Source of the DNA: Leclercia adecarboxylata
GTDB lineage: Bacteria; Pseudomonadota; Gammaproteobacteria; Enterobacterales; Enterobacteriaceae
Assembly (NCBI RefSeq): GCF_006874705.1
Contig: NZ_CP035382.1
Span: 2,542,001-2,606,000 of the forward strand
Direction of reading: 5' to 3'
Length of the DNA: 64,000 nt
Shown in pieces: positions 1 through 8,830 of the stretch. The notes under the pieces are model-generated. The model ran no database searches and was not told where the DNA came from. It saw only the letters and a list, made by a program, of their open reading frames with translations. The position numbers were made by a program, and so were the translations under genes. Every line of letters starts with the position of its first letter. Position 1 is the stretch's first letter.

Positions 1-717
1 GAAATAGCCTTCGCTGTTAAATGCCTTCAGCTGCTCTGGCTGCGTCAGACGATTTTCAATGATGTAACGGCTCATCAGTCCGCGCGCTTTTTTGGCGTAG
101 AAGCTGATCACTTTGAACTTGCCGTTCTTCTCATCGAGGAACACCGGCTTAACGATCTCCGCGTTCAGCTTTTTCGGTTTTACCGATTTGTAGTACTCAT
201 CCGACGCCAGGTTGATCAGGACATTGTCGCCCTGCGCCTGCAATGCATCGTTCAGCGTGTTGGTGATGGTCTCGCCCCAGAAGTGATAGAGATCTTTGCC
301 TTTCGCGTTCTCCAGACGGATCCCCATCTCCAGACGGTAGGGTTGCATCAAATCCAGCGGACGCAGCACACCGTACAGGCCGGAGAGCATGCGTAAATGC
401 TGTTGGGCAAAATCAAAGTCAGCCTCGCTGAAGGTTTCCGCCTGCAGGCCGGTATAGACGTCGCCTTTGAAGGCCAGAATCGCCTGGCGTGCGTTCGAAG
501 GCGTGAAATCCGGCTGCCAGTCGTGGAAGCGGGTGGTATTAAGATCCGCCAGCTTGTCGCTGATGCTCATCAGGGTTGCAATTTGCGGCGCTGAAAGCTT
601 GCGTGCCTCGCGGATCAGCTGTTGCGAGTGATCCAGCAGTTCAGGCTGGGTATAACGCTCGGTGGCGAGTGGGCTCTGGTAGTCGAGCGTTTTAGCAGGT
701 GAAATCAGAATCAGCAT
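1..717 (-). CDS. yaaA: Peroxide stress protein YaaA (3' end cut by window edge)
   Basis: DUF328/UPF0246 protein that in E. coli limits free intracellular iron and so protects DNA and proteins during hydrogen peroxide stress (established knowledge). The N-terminus reads [18 protein letters not shown], which is the family signature. The visible 239 residues track the 258-residue K-12 protein, so about 19 C-terminal residues lie outside the window. The start at 717 is set by this conserved N-terminus. It is the first gene of the conserved yaaA-alsT-talB-mog order. In K-12 it belongs to the OxyR regulon, but I did not identify an OxyR site here. Confidence 0.95.
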   Translation of the reverse strand, partial: MLILISPAKTLDYQSPLATERYTQPELLDHSQQLIREARKLSAPQIATLMSISDKLADLNTTRFHDWQPDFTPSNARQAILAFKGDVYTGLQAETFSEADFDFAQQHLRMLSGLYGVLRPLDLMQPYRLEMGIRLENAKGKDLYHFWGETITNTLNDALQAQGDNVLINLASDEYYKSVKPKKLNAEIVKPVFLDEKNGKFKVISFYAKKARGLMSRYIIENRLTQPEQLKAFNSEGYF

Positions 718-753
718 ATCCAGTCCTTGCAGGAGATTTGGTGCGATTTTAAC

Positions 754-781
754 AAAAAAACCGCCTCGATTGATCGATGGC
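754..781 (-). terminator. Intrinsic terminator after alsT
   Basis: Reading the minus strand, an 8-bp GC-containing stem with one bulged base (763-770 against 773-781) is followed directly by seven T residues (760-754). It begins 3 bases after the alsT stop codon and ends before yaaA. Confidence 0.65.
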
Positions 782-783
782 TG

Positions 784-2214
784 TTATTGACGCGGCAAAT
801 CATCCCAGGCGCCAGGGGCCAGTTGCGAAGCGATCTCGGGATAACGCGAGACATCAAAAACAGGCTGGACCCCCAGCTTCCGCTGGCGCAGGTAATCCCG
901 GGCAATCAGCGTAATGACCGGGGAGAGCAGCAGGATCGCCGTCAGGTTAGTGATTGCCATCAGCGCCATAATGATATCCGCCAGCTGCCAGACCACTGGC
1001 AGGCTTAACAGGGAGCCGAGCAGCACCATCAGCACTACGCCACCCCGTAACAGCCAGCGGGATTTCCGGGCATCGGGATGCAAAAAGATCAGGTTGTTTT
1101 CGGCATAGATGTAGTTCACCACGATGGAGCTGAAAGCGAACAAAAGGATGATAAAGGCCACGAAGTCGGCACCCCAGCTTCCGGTGAGATTGACCAGCGC
1201 CTGTTGAATCAGCTGCACGCCTGCGGTATTGGCCGGGAGATCCACCGGCCCTGCCAACAGCACGATCATCGCGCTGGCGGTACAGATGATGATGGTATCA
1301 ACGAAGACGCCAATCATCTGCACGATCCCTTGGGAGGCCGGGTGAGGGGGCCAGGAGGCTGCGGCAGCAGCGGCATTGGGAGTTGACCCCATGCCCGCTT
1401 CGTTGGAAAACATTCCGCGCTGAAAACCGGCCGTCAGGGCCTGGCTCAGGGTATAGCCCAGCGCACCTGCGGCGGCTTCACGCCAGCCAAAGGCGCTTTT
1501 TACGATCAGGGTAAAGACCGCCGGTAGCTGGTCGGCATGCCAGGCACAGACCACCATGCTGGCGATCACCCACAGCAGCGCCATCACCGGCACCATCCAC
1601 TGCATCAGCCGGGCAACGCCTTTGATGCCGGTGAGGATCACCACCAGCGTGAACAGCGCCATCACGCCGCCGGTGATAAATTCCGGACAGTTGAAGGCGA
1701 AACGCAGGGCGTGGGCAACGGAGTGGGCCTGAACGGTATTAAAGATCAGACCGTAGGCGACGAGTAAAAAGAGAGAAAACAGCACGCCCATCCAGCGCAT
1801 ACCGAGGCCGCGGGCCATATACCAGGCCGGGCCGCCGCGAAACTGCCCCTGTTTATCCGCTTCCTTATACAGCTGGGCCAGCGAACACTCGGCAAAGGAG
1901 GTGGCCATGCCGATGATGGCGGTCATCCACATCCAGAAGATGGCCCCCGGTCCGCCCGCCGAGATCGCCAGCGCGACCCCGGCCAGGTTACCGCTGCCGA
2001 CCCGGGCCGCCAGGCTGGTACAGAGCGCCTGGAACGAGGTTAAACCTCCCGGCTGGGGGCTCAGGCTGTTTTTCAGATTATTGCGCAGCTGGGGAATAGA
2101 GCGAAACTGAATAAAACCGCAGCGAAAAGTGAACCAGATACCTGCCGCAAACAGCAGGTAAATCATCACCGAACCCCACAGGATTTCATTAATAAACGAC
2201 AGATAATCAGGCAT
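784..2214 (-). CDS. alsT: Sodium:alanine/glycine symporter (AGCS family)
   Basis: Inner-membrane transporter of the alanine or glycine:cation symporter family (yaaJ/alsT in E. coli), expected to import small neutral amino acids with Na+. The protein is strongly hydrophobic with about 10-11 membrane segments. It contains the family signatures GPGAIFWMWMTAIIGMATSF and FSNEAGMGSTPNAAAAA. I chose the ATG at 2214, giving MPDYLSFIN and 476 residues, exactly the K-12 length. It has an AGAGGGA ribosome-binding site 6 bases upstream, whereas the longer frame to 2238 adds eight unconserved residues. It is transcribed divergently from talB. The transported substrate is inferred from the family only. Confidence 0.93.
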   Translation of the reverse strand: MPDYLSFINEILWGSVMIYLLFAAGIWFTFRCGFIQFRSIPQLRNNLKNSLSPQPGGLTSFQALCTSLAARVGSGNLAGVALAISAGGPGAIFWMWMTAIIGMATSFAECSLAQLYKEADKQGQFRGGPAWYMARGLGMRWMGVLFSLFLLVAYGLIFNTVQAHSVAHALRFAFNCPEFITGGVMALFTLVVILTGIKGVARLMQWMVPVMALLWVIASMVVCAWHADQLPAVFTLIVKSAFGWREAAAGALGYTLSQALTAGFQRGMFSNEAGMGSTPNAAAAAASWPPHPASQGIVQMIGVFVDTIIICTASAMIVLLAGPVDLPANTAGVQLIQQALVNLTGSWGADFVAFIILLFAFSSIVVNYIYAENNLIFLHPDARKSRWLLRGGVVLMVLLGSLLSLPVVWQLADIIMALMAITNLTAILLLSPVITLIARDYLRQRKLGVQPVFDVSRYPEIASQLAPGAWDDLPRQ

Positions 2215-2338
2215 TAACGTCCCTCTTGTTGATGCCAAAGTGCATAGGTAATCGCTACTAATGAGTGAGTAAACAGGTAATTAGCAGTGCGGAATTTTGC
2301 CAAGTTTATCACAGGATCCTTCAGCGCATTGTCTGCGG

Positions 2339-2366
2339 TTGCGCTGACCTTCCGTCGTGTTATCAT
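2339..2366 (+). promoter_or_regulatory. Probable sigma70 promoter of talB
   Basis: A TTGCGC -35-like hexamer (2339-2344) lies 16 bp before TATCAT (2361-2366), about 110 bp upstream of the talB start. The alsT-talB gap (2215-2475) is divergent and must also carry the alsT promoter, which I could not place. Confidence 0.4.
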
Positions 2367-2475
2367 CAGGGCAGACCGGTTACATCCCCCTAACAAGTAA
2401 ACCTGTCATTTTTCCGTTTCTGGCATCCTGCTGGTAACGCGAATGATCCAGGGCAAGTTAAAGAGAAACACTATC

Positions 2476-3429
2476 ATGACGGATAAATTAACCTCCCTTC
2501 GTCAGTTCACGACTGTTGTCGCTGACACCGGAGATATCGCGGCAATGAAGTTGTACCAGCCGCAGGATGCCACAACGAACCCTTCTCTGATCCTTAACGC
2601 TGCACAGATCCCTGAATACCGCAAACTGATCGACGACGCCGTTGCCTGGGCGAAAAGCCAGAGCAGCGATCGTGCACAGCAGGTAGTGGATGCTACCGAC
2701 AAGCTGGCCGTTAACATTGGTCTGGAAATTCTGAAGCTGGTTCCGGGCCGTATCTCGACTGAAGTGGATGCGCGTCTGTCCTACGACACCGAAGCGTCCA
2801 TCGCCAAAGCCAAACGCCTGATCAAGCTGTACAACGATGCTGGCATCAGCAACGACCGTATCCTGATCAAACTGGCTTCCACCTGGCAGGGCATCCGCGC
2901 TGCAGAACAGCTGGAAAAAGAGGGCATCAACTGTAACCTGACCCTGCTGTTCTCCTTCGCTCAGGCGCGTGCCTGTGCAGAAGCGGGCGTGTTCCTGATC
3001 TCTCCATTCGTTGGCCGTATTCTGGACTGGTACAAATCCAATACCGACAAGAAAGAGTACGCGGCGTCTGAAGATCCGGGCGTGGTTTCCGTTACCGAGA
3101 TTTACGAGTACTACAAACAGCACGGCTATGAAACCGTGGTGATGGGCGCAAGCTTCCGTAACGTGGGCGAAATCCTGGAGCTGGCTGGCTGTGACCGCCT
3201 GACCATCGCACCTGCGCTGCTGAAAGAGCTGGCAGAAAGCGAAGGCGCGATCGAGCGTAAGCTGAGCTTCAGCGGCGAAGTGAAAGCCCGTCCTGAGCGC
3301 ATCACTGAATCCGAATTCCTGTGGCAGCACAACCAGGATCCAATGGCGGTAGACAAACTGGCGGACGGTATCCGTAAGTTTGCTATCGACCAGGAAAAAC
3401 TGGAAAAAATGATCGGCGAACTACTGTAA
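2476..3429 (+). CDS. talB: Transaldolase B
   Basis: Cytosolic enzyme of the non-oxidative pentose phosphate pathway. It moves a dihydroxyacetone unit between sedoheptulose 7-phosphate and glyceraldehyde 3-phosphate through a Schiff base. The Schiff-base lysine is K132 in the stretch [12 protein letters not shown], and the catalytic D17 is present in VVADTGD. The length is 317 residues, identical to K-12 TalB. The ATG at 2476 ([10 protein letters not shown]) is preferred over the upstream in-frame ATG at 2443, which adds 11 unconserved residues. It stands as its own unit with a hairpin terminator behind it. Confidence 0.97.
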   Translation: MTDKLTSLRQFTTVVADTGDIAAMKLYQPQDATTNPSLILNAAQIPEYRKLIDDAVAWAKSQSSDRAQQVVDATDKLAVNIGLEILKLVPGRISTEVDARLSYDTEASIAKAKRLIKLYNDAGISNDRILIKLASTWQGIRAAEQLEKEGINCNLTLLFSFAQARACAEAGVFLISPFVGRILDWYKSNTDKKEYAASEDPGVVSVTEIYEYYKQHGYETVVMGASFRNVGEILELAGCDRLTIAPALLKELAESEGAIERKLSFSGEVKARPERITESEFLWQHNQDPMAVDKLADGIRKFAIDQEKLEKMIGELL

Positions 3430-3438
3430 TCATTCCCG

Positions 3439-3475
3439 CGTGACCGGGCCTCCGGTCACGCTACTTCTCTTGTTC
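3439..3475 (+). terminator. Hairpin terminator after talB
   Basis: A perfect 9-bp stem (CGTGACCGG, 3439-3447, with CCGGTCACG, 3452-3460) has a 4-base loop. It is followed by a T-rich but interrupted tail, so termination may be incomplete. Confidence 0.6.
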
Positions 3476-3539
3476 CCTGTCTGAATCCTCCTGCTGCGTG
3501 TATCATTCCCTCAATCTGTATTGTTTGAATGGAATGGAT

Positions 3540-4127
3540 ATGAATACCTTACGCATTGGCTTAGTTTCCGTCTCAGATCGCGCCTCCAGCGGTGTCTATG
3601 AAGATAAAGGCATCCCCGCGCTGGAAGCCTGGCTGGCTTCTGCCCTGACCACCCCTTTTGAAGTGCAAACCCGCCTGATCCCCGATGAACAGGCGATCAT
3701 CGAGCAAACCTTGTGTGAACTGGTTGATGAAATGAGCTGCCACCTGGTGCTGACTACCGGCGGTACCGGTCCGGCACGTCGCGACGTGACGCCGGATGCG
3801 ACTCTCGCCATCGCCGATCGTGAAATGCCGGGCTTTGGCGAACAGATGCGCCAGATCAGTCTGCACTTTGTGCCGACGGCGATCCTCTCCCGTCAGGTGG
3901 GGGTGATCCGCAAGCAGGCGCTGATCCTCAATTTACCGGGCCAGCCAAAGTCGATTAAAGAGACGCTGGAAGGGGTGAAAGAGGCCGACGGTAAGGTGGT
4001 GGTCGCAGGTATCTTCGCCAGTGTACCTTATTGTGTACAGCTTCTTGAGGGGCCTTACGTCGAAACCGATCCGCAGGTGGTAGCAGCTTTTCGCCCGAAA
4101 AGCGCGAGACGTGAAACAATCTCCTGA
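3540..4127 (+). CDS. mog: Molybdopterin adenylyltransferase
   Basis: MoaB/Mog-family enzyme that adenylylates molybdopterin ahead of molybdate insertion in molybdenum cofactor synthesis (cytosol). The MPT-binding signature LTTGGTGPARRDVTPDAT is present, with GGTG at residues 74-77 and the conserved acidic residues D49 and D82. The length is 195 residues, as in K-12. The ATG at 3540 gives MNTLRIGLVSVSDRASSG. The in-frame upstream ATGs at 3498 and 3534 are less conserved. It follows talB in the same direction, separated by a hairpin. Confidence 0.96.
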   Translation: MNTLRIGLVSVSDRASSGVYEDKGIPALEAWLASALTTPFEVQTRLIPDEQAIIEQTLCELVDEMSCHLVLTTGGTGPARRDVTPDATLAIADREMPGFGEQMRQISLHFVPTAILSRQVGVIRKQALILNLPGQPKSIKETLEGVKEADGKVVVAGIFASVPYCVQLLEGPYVETDPQVVAAFRPKSARRETIS

Positions 4128-4250
4128 AATTAACAATAATGTGACATAAGCTGTAACGGAAGTAGCGGGCTAATTGATTTACGGTATAGTAATTTTTTCT
4201 TTACGATAGCTGTAAATATAACTCAACAATTCAGCCCATAATGGTTCGCT

Positions 4251-5540
4251 ATGTCACATTACAACCGGCCTCTCAATCGTCAGGATTATAAGACTCTCAC
4301 GCTGGCCGCACTCGGCGGCGCGCTGGAGTTTTATGACTTCATTATTTTCGTCTTTTTCGCGGCTGTCGTCGGGGCGCTGTTCTTCCCGGCTGATATCCCT
4401 GAATGGCTGCGTCAGGTGCAGACCTTTGGCATTTTTGCCGCCGGGTATCTGGCGCGTCCGCTGGGCGGCATCGTGATGGCCCACTTCGGCGACCTGGTGG
4501 GACGCAAAAAGATGTTCACCCTCAGCATTCTGCTGATGGCCGTTCCGACCCTGGCTATCGGCCTGCTGCCGACCTATGCATCGATGGGAATTATTGCCCC
4601 GGTATTGCTGCTGCTGATGCGGATCCTGCAGGGGGCGGCGATTGGCGGGGAAGTACCTGGCGCCTGGGTCTTTGTGGCGGAACATGTTCCGGCCCGGCGG
4701 ATCGGCATTGCCTGCGGCACGCTGACCGCAGGGCTGACGGTCGGTATTCTGCTGGGCTCGGTTGTGGCGACGCTGGTGAACACCAGCATGACCCAACAGG
4801 CGGTGCACGACTGGGGCTGGCGTATTCCGTTCCTGCTGGGCGGTGCCTTTGGTCTGGTGGCGATGTATCTGCGCCGCTGGCTGCAGGAGACGCCGGTCTT
4901 CCTTGAAATGCAGCAGCGCAAGGCGCTGGCGCAGGAGCTGCCGGTCAAAGCGGTGGTGGTAAGACACAGAAAAGCGGTGGTGGTGTCAATGCTGCTCACC
5001 TGGCTGCTGTCGGCGGGCATCGTGGTGGTGATTTTGATGTCGCCGGTCTGGCTGCAAAAACAGTACGGCTTTGCCCCGGCGGTAACGCTGCAGGCCAACA
5101 GCATCGCGACCATTATGCTGTGCTTCGGCTGCCTGATTGCCGGGCTGGCGGTGGATCGTATCGGTTCCAGCCTGACCTTTATCATCGGCAGCCTGCTTCT
5201 TGCCGGGGCGAGCTGGGCATTTTATCACCTGGCGGGCAGCCATCCTGAGCAGCTGTTCCTGCTGTACGGCATGGTCGGGCTGTGCGTCGGCGTGGTGGGG
5301 GCCGTGCCGTACGTGATGGTCCGCGCCTTCCCGCCGGAAGTGCGCTTCACCGGGATCTCCTTCTCGTATAACGTCTCCTACGCCATCTTCGGCGGGCTGA
5401 CGCCGATTGCGGTTACCCTGCTGATGGGGGTGTCGCCAATGGCCCCGGCCTGGTACGTGCTGGCGCTCTCGCTGATGGGCCTGGGGTTAGGCCTCTGGCT
5501 GCGCCAGAAGCCCGTAGAAGCGCCGGTCCTCGCCGGATAA
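4251..5540 (+). CDS. MFS transporter, metabolite:H+ symporter (MHS) type
   Basis: A 429-residue, 12-segment major facilitator protein. It carries the family loop 2-3 motif GDLVGRKK (80-87) and the motif RILQGAAIGGE (124-134) typical of the MHS branch that includes ProP, KgtP, ShiA and citrate carriers. The substrate cannot be read from sequence. The ATG at 4251 (MSHYNRPLNRQDYKTLTLAALGG) begins the conserved region, but no strong ribosome-binding site precedes it. The 123-bp upstream gap is AT-rich and holds a possible -10 TATAAC (4217-4222). The gene is absent between mog and satP in E. coli K-12. It converges on the iron-type ABC cluster, so the two need not be functionally linked. Confidence 0.8.
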   Translation: MSHYNRPLNRQDYKTLTLAALGGALEFYDFIIFVFFAAVVGALFFPADIPEWLRQVQTFGIFAAGYLARPLGGIVMAHFGDLVGRKKMFTLSILLMAVPTLAIGLLPTYASMGIIAPVLLLLMRILQGAAIGGEVPGAWVFVAEHVPARRIGIACGTLTAGLTVGILLGSVVATLVNTSMTQQAVHDWGWRIPFLLGGAFGLVAMYLRRWLQETPVFLEMQQRKALAQELPVKAVVVRHRKAVVVSMLLTWLLSAGIVVVILMSPVWLQKQYGFAPAVTLQANSIATIMLCFGCLIAGLAVDRIGSSLTFIIGSLLLAGASWAFYHLAGSHPEQLFLLYGMVGLCVGVVGAVPYVMVRAFPPEVRFTGISFSYNVSYAIFGGLTPIAVTLLMGVSPMAPAWYVLALSLMGLGLGLWLRQKPVEAPVLAG

Positions 5541-5544
5541 AGAC

Positions 5545-5572
5545 AAGGCCGGGCAATGTGCCCGGCCTTTTT
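5545..5572 (+). terminator. Terminator between MFS gene and ABC cluster
   Basis: A 10-bp perfect stem (5545-5554 with 5560-5569) and 5-base loop run into a T5 tract (5568-5572), 4 bases past the MFS stop. It sits at the convergent junction and may also act on the minus strand, where the tail is CCTTGTCTTT. Confidence 0.85.
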
Positions 5573-5573
5573 G

Positions 5574-6710
5574 TTAGTGCGACGGGGTAAAGCTCAGGAC
5601 GATATTGTCATCCGGAATGTGGGTAAAGTTTTTGATAATGGCGTGGTAGTCCGCCAGCGGATCCACATCCTTAAACAGCGTCGGGTAGAAGATTTTGCTC
5701 AGCATCTCAATGGCGACGATGTTGTACGGGTTGTTGTAGAAGTGGTGATAGAGCGCCCCGGTGTGGCCTTGCGCGACGGCCGGAATACTGGCGACGCCCT
5801 GACGCGTCAGCAGGGCAGTAAAGGCTGCGCTGACATCATTTGCCGGGACGTTATAGCCAAACGGGATGATCGCCGTGCCTTTGCCCGGGCGTTTTGAGCC
5901 GGTCATCAGGTAGTAATCCGGATTGAGGGAGATAATCTTCTCCACCGCGATATTCCCGGTTGCCCCCGGCAGCAGCTGCGAACCGATATTAGTCCCGCCT
6001 GCGGCTTCGACCAGCCCACCCCAGCCGTTACGCGCGTGGGTGAAGCAGCAGCCGTTATCCAGCCCGCCCACACCGGCAATCGGTTCGATAAAGACCAGCG
6101 GTTTTTTGCTGGTCGTTGCCAGACGCTGGTGGATCGTATCCAGACGCTGCTGATAGAAATCGATATAGGCCTGCGCACGATCGGTCTGGCCCATGACTTT
6201 ACCCAGCAGGGCAATGCTCGGCAGGGTGTTCTCCACCGGGTGCAGTTCGTAATCCACGAAGACAACCGGAATATGCAGGGCTTCGAGCTGCGCCAGGACG
6301 CCTGTCTGCACCAGCGACGGCTTAGCGCGAAGCTGGGCAATCATCAGATCGGGCTGGCGGGAGATCACCGTTTCGAGATCGACATTTCCCTGGTCGGAAA
6401 ACTTCATGTCGAGGATCGTCTCCGCTTCCGGCCATTTGCGCTTCAGGACGTTCCAGGTTTCGGTGTCCTGCTTCTTCGGCAGGTTGTTCCACGCTACTAC
6501 TCTGGAGAAGGGGTTATCACGCTCCAGCAGGGCCAGAGCGAAGATGTCGCGTCCGTCCTGCAGAATGATGCGCTGCGGCTTGTGTTCAACAGTGACCGTG
6601 CGGTTATCCAGATCCTTCACCGTCACCGGCCAGCTCTGTGCCTGGGTGAGTAAAGGTGAAAGTAACAGTGCCAGGCCGCCTGCGGCGGCAATGAGTTTTT
6701 TCAGCGTCAT
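5574..6710 (-). CDS. Periplasmic substrate-binding protein of a ferric-chelate/cobalamin-type ABC importer
   Basis: A 378-residue protein with a cleavable Sec signal (MTLKKLIAAAGGLALLLSP..TQAQ, cut near residue 25). It has a TroA/FecB-like (Peripla_BP_2) fold, seen in the opening VTVKDLDNRTVTVEHKPQRIIL and the later stretch ISLNPDYYLM. It probably binds an iron chelate, haem-like molecule or corrinoid. The ligand is not readable from sequence. An adjacent cysteine pair in LDNGCCFTHARNGWGG is unusual for this fold. It is the last gene of a permease-ATPase-binding protein operon behind a Fur box, with 18 bases separating it from the ATPase gene. It is not in the corresponding K-12 locus. Confidence 0.8.
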   Translation of the reverse strand: MTLKKLIAAAGGLALLLSPLLTQAQSWPVTVKDLDNRTVTVEHKPQRIILQDGRDIFALALLERDNPFSRVVAWNNLPKKQDTETWNVLKRKWPEAETILDMKFSDQGNVDLETVISRQPDLMIAQLRAKPSLVQTGVLAQLEALHIPVVFVDYELHPVENTLPSIALLGKVMGQTDRAQAYIDFYQQRLDTIHQRLATTSKKPLVFIEPIAGVGGLDNGCCFTHARNGWGGLVEAAGGTNIGSQLLPGATGNIAVEKIISLNPDYYLMTGSKRPGKGTAIIPFGYNVPANDVSAAFTALLTRQGVASIPAVAQGHTGALYHHFYNNPYNIVAIEMLSKIFYPTLFKDVDPLADYHAIIKNFTHIPDDNIVLSFTPSH

Positions 6711-6728
6711 GTTTTCCCCGTCTTCTTC

Positions 6729-7505
6729 TTATGGCGTTAACCCGTCGACCACCACATGCGGCAGCCCACGGGAACAGTATTCAACCCGGCCATCCACGCC
6801 GTATACCGTCGCCAGATTGGCGGGGGTGACAACCTCACCCGGCAGACCGCTGGCAATCAGCTCGCCGCCTTTCAGCATCAGGGCAAAATTCGCATGGCGC
6901 AGGGCAATGTTGATGTCGTGGATCACCACGACGGTGACGATATTGCGCAGCCGCGTTTCGCGGGCGACGATATCCATCACATGGAACTGGTAGTTGAGGT
7001 CGAGCGCGCTTAAGGGCTCATCCAGCAGCAGCAGATCCGGCTCGCGGATGAGGGACTGGGCAAGGCCAATCAGCTGTTTTTGTCCGCCGGAGAGTTGGTC
7101 GAGAAAGCTCATCGCCAGATGGGCGACGCCCAGTTTTTCCAGAATGGAATACGCTTCCTGTTCGACATTGCGACCAGAAGGGCTGCCGCTGGCCCGGCGG
7201 GCGACGATGACCGACTCCAGGGCATGCAGATGTACCCCCTGCGGCAATGATTGCGGCAGATAAACTACCTTCTGCGCGCGTTTTGCCGCGGGCAAGGTCA
7301 TCAGATCTTCGCCGTTGAGCTGTAACGCTCCCTGGGCGGGGTTGAGGTCAGCCAGAGCGCGCAGCAGGGTGGATTTCCCCGAGCCGTTCGGCCCCAGCAG
7401 GGCGGTGATCTGCCCGCGAGGGAGTAATGGGGTGTTCAGCCCACTGATGATCTTTTTCTTGCGATAGCCGGTGTGCAGATCGCGGACGCGCAGGCCCTCG
7501 GTCAT
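6729..7505 (-). CDS. ATP-binding protein of ferric-chelate-type ABC importer
   Basis: A 258-residue ABC ATPase of the FepC/FhuC/BtuD class. It shows Walker A GPNGSGKST (38-46), a Q-loop glutamine near residue 85, the signature LSGGQKQ (138-144), Walker B LLLLDEP (158-164), and the D-loop SALD just after. It powers uptake through the permease encoded immediately upstream. Its ATG overlaps the permease stop by 4 bases, implying translational coupling. It is expected to be iron-repressed with the rest of the operon. Confidence 0.88.
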   Translation of the reverse strand: MTEGLRVRDLHTGYRKKKIISGLNTPLLPRGQITALLGPNGSGKSTLLRALADLNPAQGALQLNGEDLMTLPAAKRAQKVVYLPQSLPQGVHLHALESVIVARRASGSPSGRNVEQEAYSILEKLGVAHLAMSFLDQLSGGQKQLIGLAQSLIREPDLLLLDEPLSALDLNYQFHVMDIVARETRLRNIVTVVVIHDINIALRHANFALMLKGGELIASGLPGEVVTPANLATVYGVDGRVEYCSRGLPHVVVDGLTP

Positions 7506-8575
7506 ACGTTCCCCCTGTTACGGATAATAATGCTGAGGAAGAACGGCACGCCCACCAGCGAGGTGACGATACCCACGGGAATAATGACGCCGGGAACGAT
7601 GTTCTTGGAAAATACCGAGGCCAGGGAGAGCACCAGCGCGCCAATCAGCATGCTGCCGGGCAGATAAAACCGGTGATCCTCGCCAAACATCATGCGGGCG
7701 ATATGCGGTGCCACCAGGCCGATAAAGCCGACCGGGCCGACAAAGGCGACCGTCAGGGCCGAGATAATACTGATGCGTAACAGCGTCGACAGGCGTAGCT
7801 TTTTCACGTTGATACCAAAGCTGACGGCACGATCTTCACCCAGACGTAACGCCGTCAATTTCCAGGCGTTCTTCAGCGACAGCGGCACGATAATCAGCAG
7901 CGCCACGGCCAGGATCGCCAGCTTATCCCACGAGGCTCTCGCCAGGCTGCCCATCGTCCAGAAGACCAGCCCCTGCAGGGTATCTTCGCTGGCAACGAAC
8001 TGCAGGATGGAAATCAGTGCGTTAAAGGTAAAGACCAGGGCGATACCAAACAGCACCACGCCGGAGGTCGCCACGCGGGTCCAGCGGCTGATGCCATCCA
8101 GAATAAAGCAGGCCAGCAGAGCGAAGACAAAGGCATTCGCCGGAATGAACCACTTATCGGCAATGCCGGGAATGCCTAAACCGAGCACAATCGCCAGAGC
8201 GGCACCAAAAGAGGCGGCAGAGGAGACACCAAGTGTAAACGGGCTGGCGAGCGGGTTATTGAGGATGGTCTGCATCTCGGCCCCGGCCAGCCCCAGCGCC
8301 ATGCCGACGGCGACGGCCATCAGGGCGAACGGCAGCCGTAGCTCCCAGACGATCACCCGCGTCCCGGCGTCGGCCGCGGCGGCGTTGATTAAGGTATGCC
8401 AGAGAGTGGAAACGGAGATGCCTGACGGACCAAGCGTGAAATCGAGGATCAGGGAGCAAATAATAAAGAAGAACAGCACCCCTGCCAGGGCAAAGCGCCG
8501 GATGAGAACCTTACGGTAATGTGACGCAATAATGGATTCGCCAGTGTGATCGCTGGCGGCAAGGCTGGAATTCAT
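7502..8575 (-). CDS. Inner-membrane permease of ferric-chelate-type ABC importer (FecCD family)
   Basis: A 357-residue polytopic protein with about 10 membrane segments. FecCD family landmarks include LRLPFALMAVAVGMALGLAGAEMQ near the first segments, NPLASPFTLGVSSAASFGAAL, and the C-terminal GFIGLVAPHIARMMFG coupling region. It forms the translocation channel, probably as a homodimer, with the downstream ATPase. It is the first gene of a three-gene operon. Its start lies about 105 bp downstream (on the minus strand) of a Fur box. No TonB-dependent receptor or siderophore gene is nearby. Confidence 0.87.
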   Translation of the reverse strand: MNSSLAASDHTGESIIASHYRKVLIRRFALAGVLFFFIICSLILDFTLGPSGISVSTLWHTLINAAAADAGTRVIVWELRLPFALMAVAVGMALGLAGAEMQTILNNPLASPFTLGVSSAASFGAALAIVLGLGIPGIADKWFIPANAFVFALLACFILDGISRWTRVATSGVVLFGIALVFTFNALISILQFVASEDTLQGLVFWTMGSLARASWDKLAILAVALLIIVPLSLKNAWKLTALRLGEDRAVSFGINVKKLRLSTLLRISIISALTVAFVGPVGFIGLVAPHIARMMFGEDHRFYLPGSMLIGALVLSLASVFSKNIVPGVIIPVGIVTSLVGVPFFLSIIIRNRGNV

Positions 8576-8680
8576 CAGTTAACCTTATGCAACACAACAG
8601 AATCGTTTCATCCCCTTGCGTTCCATGTCGGGTACTGCCTGATATCCATTATCCGGGATGTGCCGGGTCACACTAATCGC

Positions 8681-8699
8681 AATGATAATGCTTATCAAT
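8681..8699 (-). promoter_or_regulatory. Fur box upstream of the ABC importer operon
   Basis: The core TGATAATGCTTATCA (8683-8697) matches the 7-1-7 Fur consensus TGATAATNATTATCA at all but one defined position and is a near-perfect palindrome. It lies between the importer operon and satP-side sequence, upstream of the permease start at 8575. Iron repression of the operon is inferred. Confidence 0.8.
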
Positions 8700-8804
8700 T
8701 GAATAAGGTGATTATTGCCATCCCGTTTAATCATCGTTTCTGTTGTGGCTGAAAATTGACCGGGTTTAAACGCGAAGGGGCATTCACAGGGGAGACGATT
8801 TCGC

Positions 8805-8819
8805 GCCCGCAGGGCGGGC
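8805..8819 (-). terminator. GC-rich hairpin downstream of satP
   Basis: A 6-bp GC-only stem with a 3-base loop lies 12 bases beyond the satP stop on the minus strand. There is no T-tract, so if it terminates transcription it is not a classical intrinsic terminator. Confidence 0.3.
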
Positions 8820-8830
8820 ACGAAGGGGGA

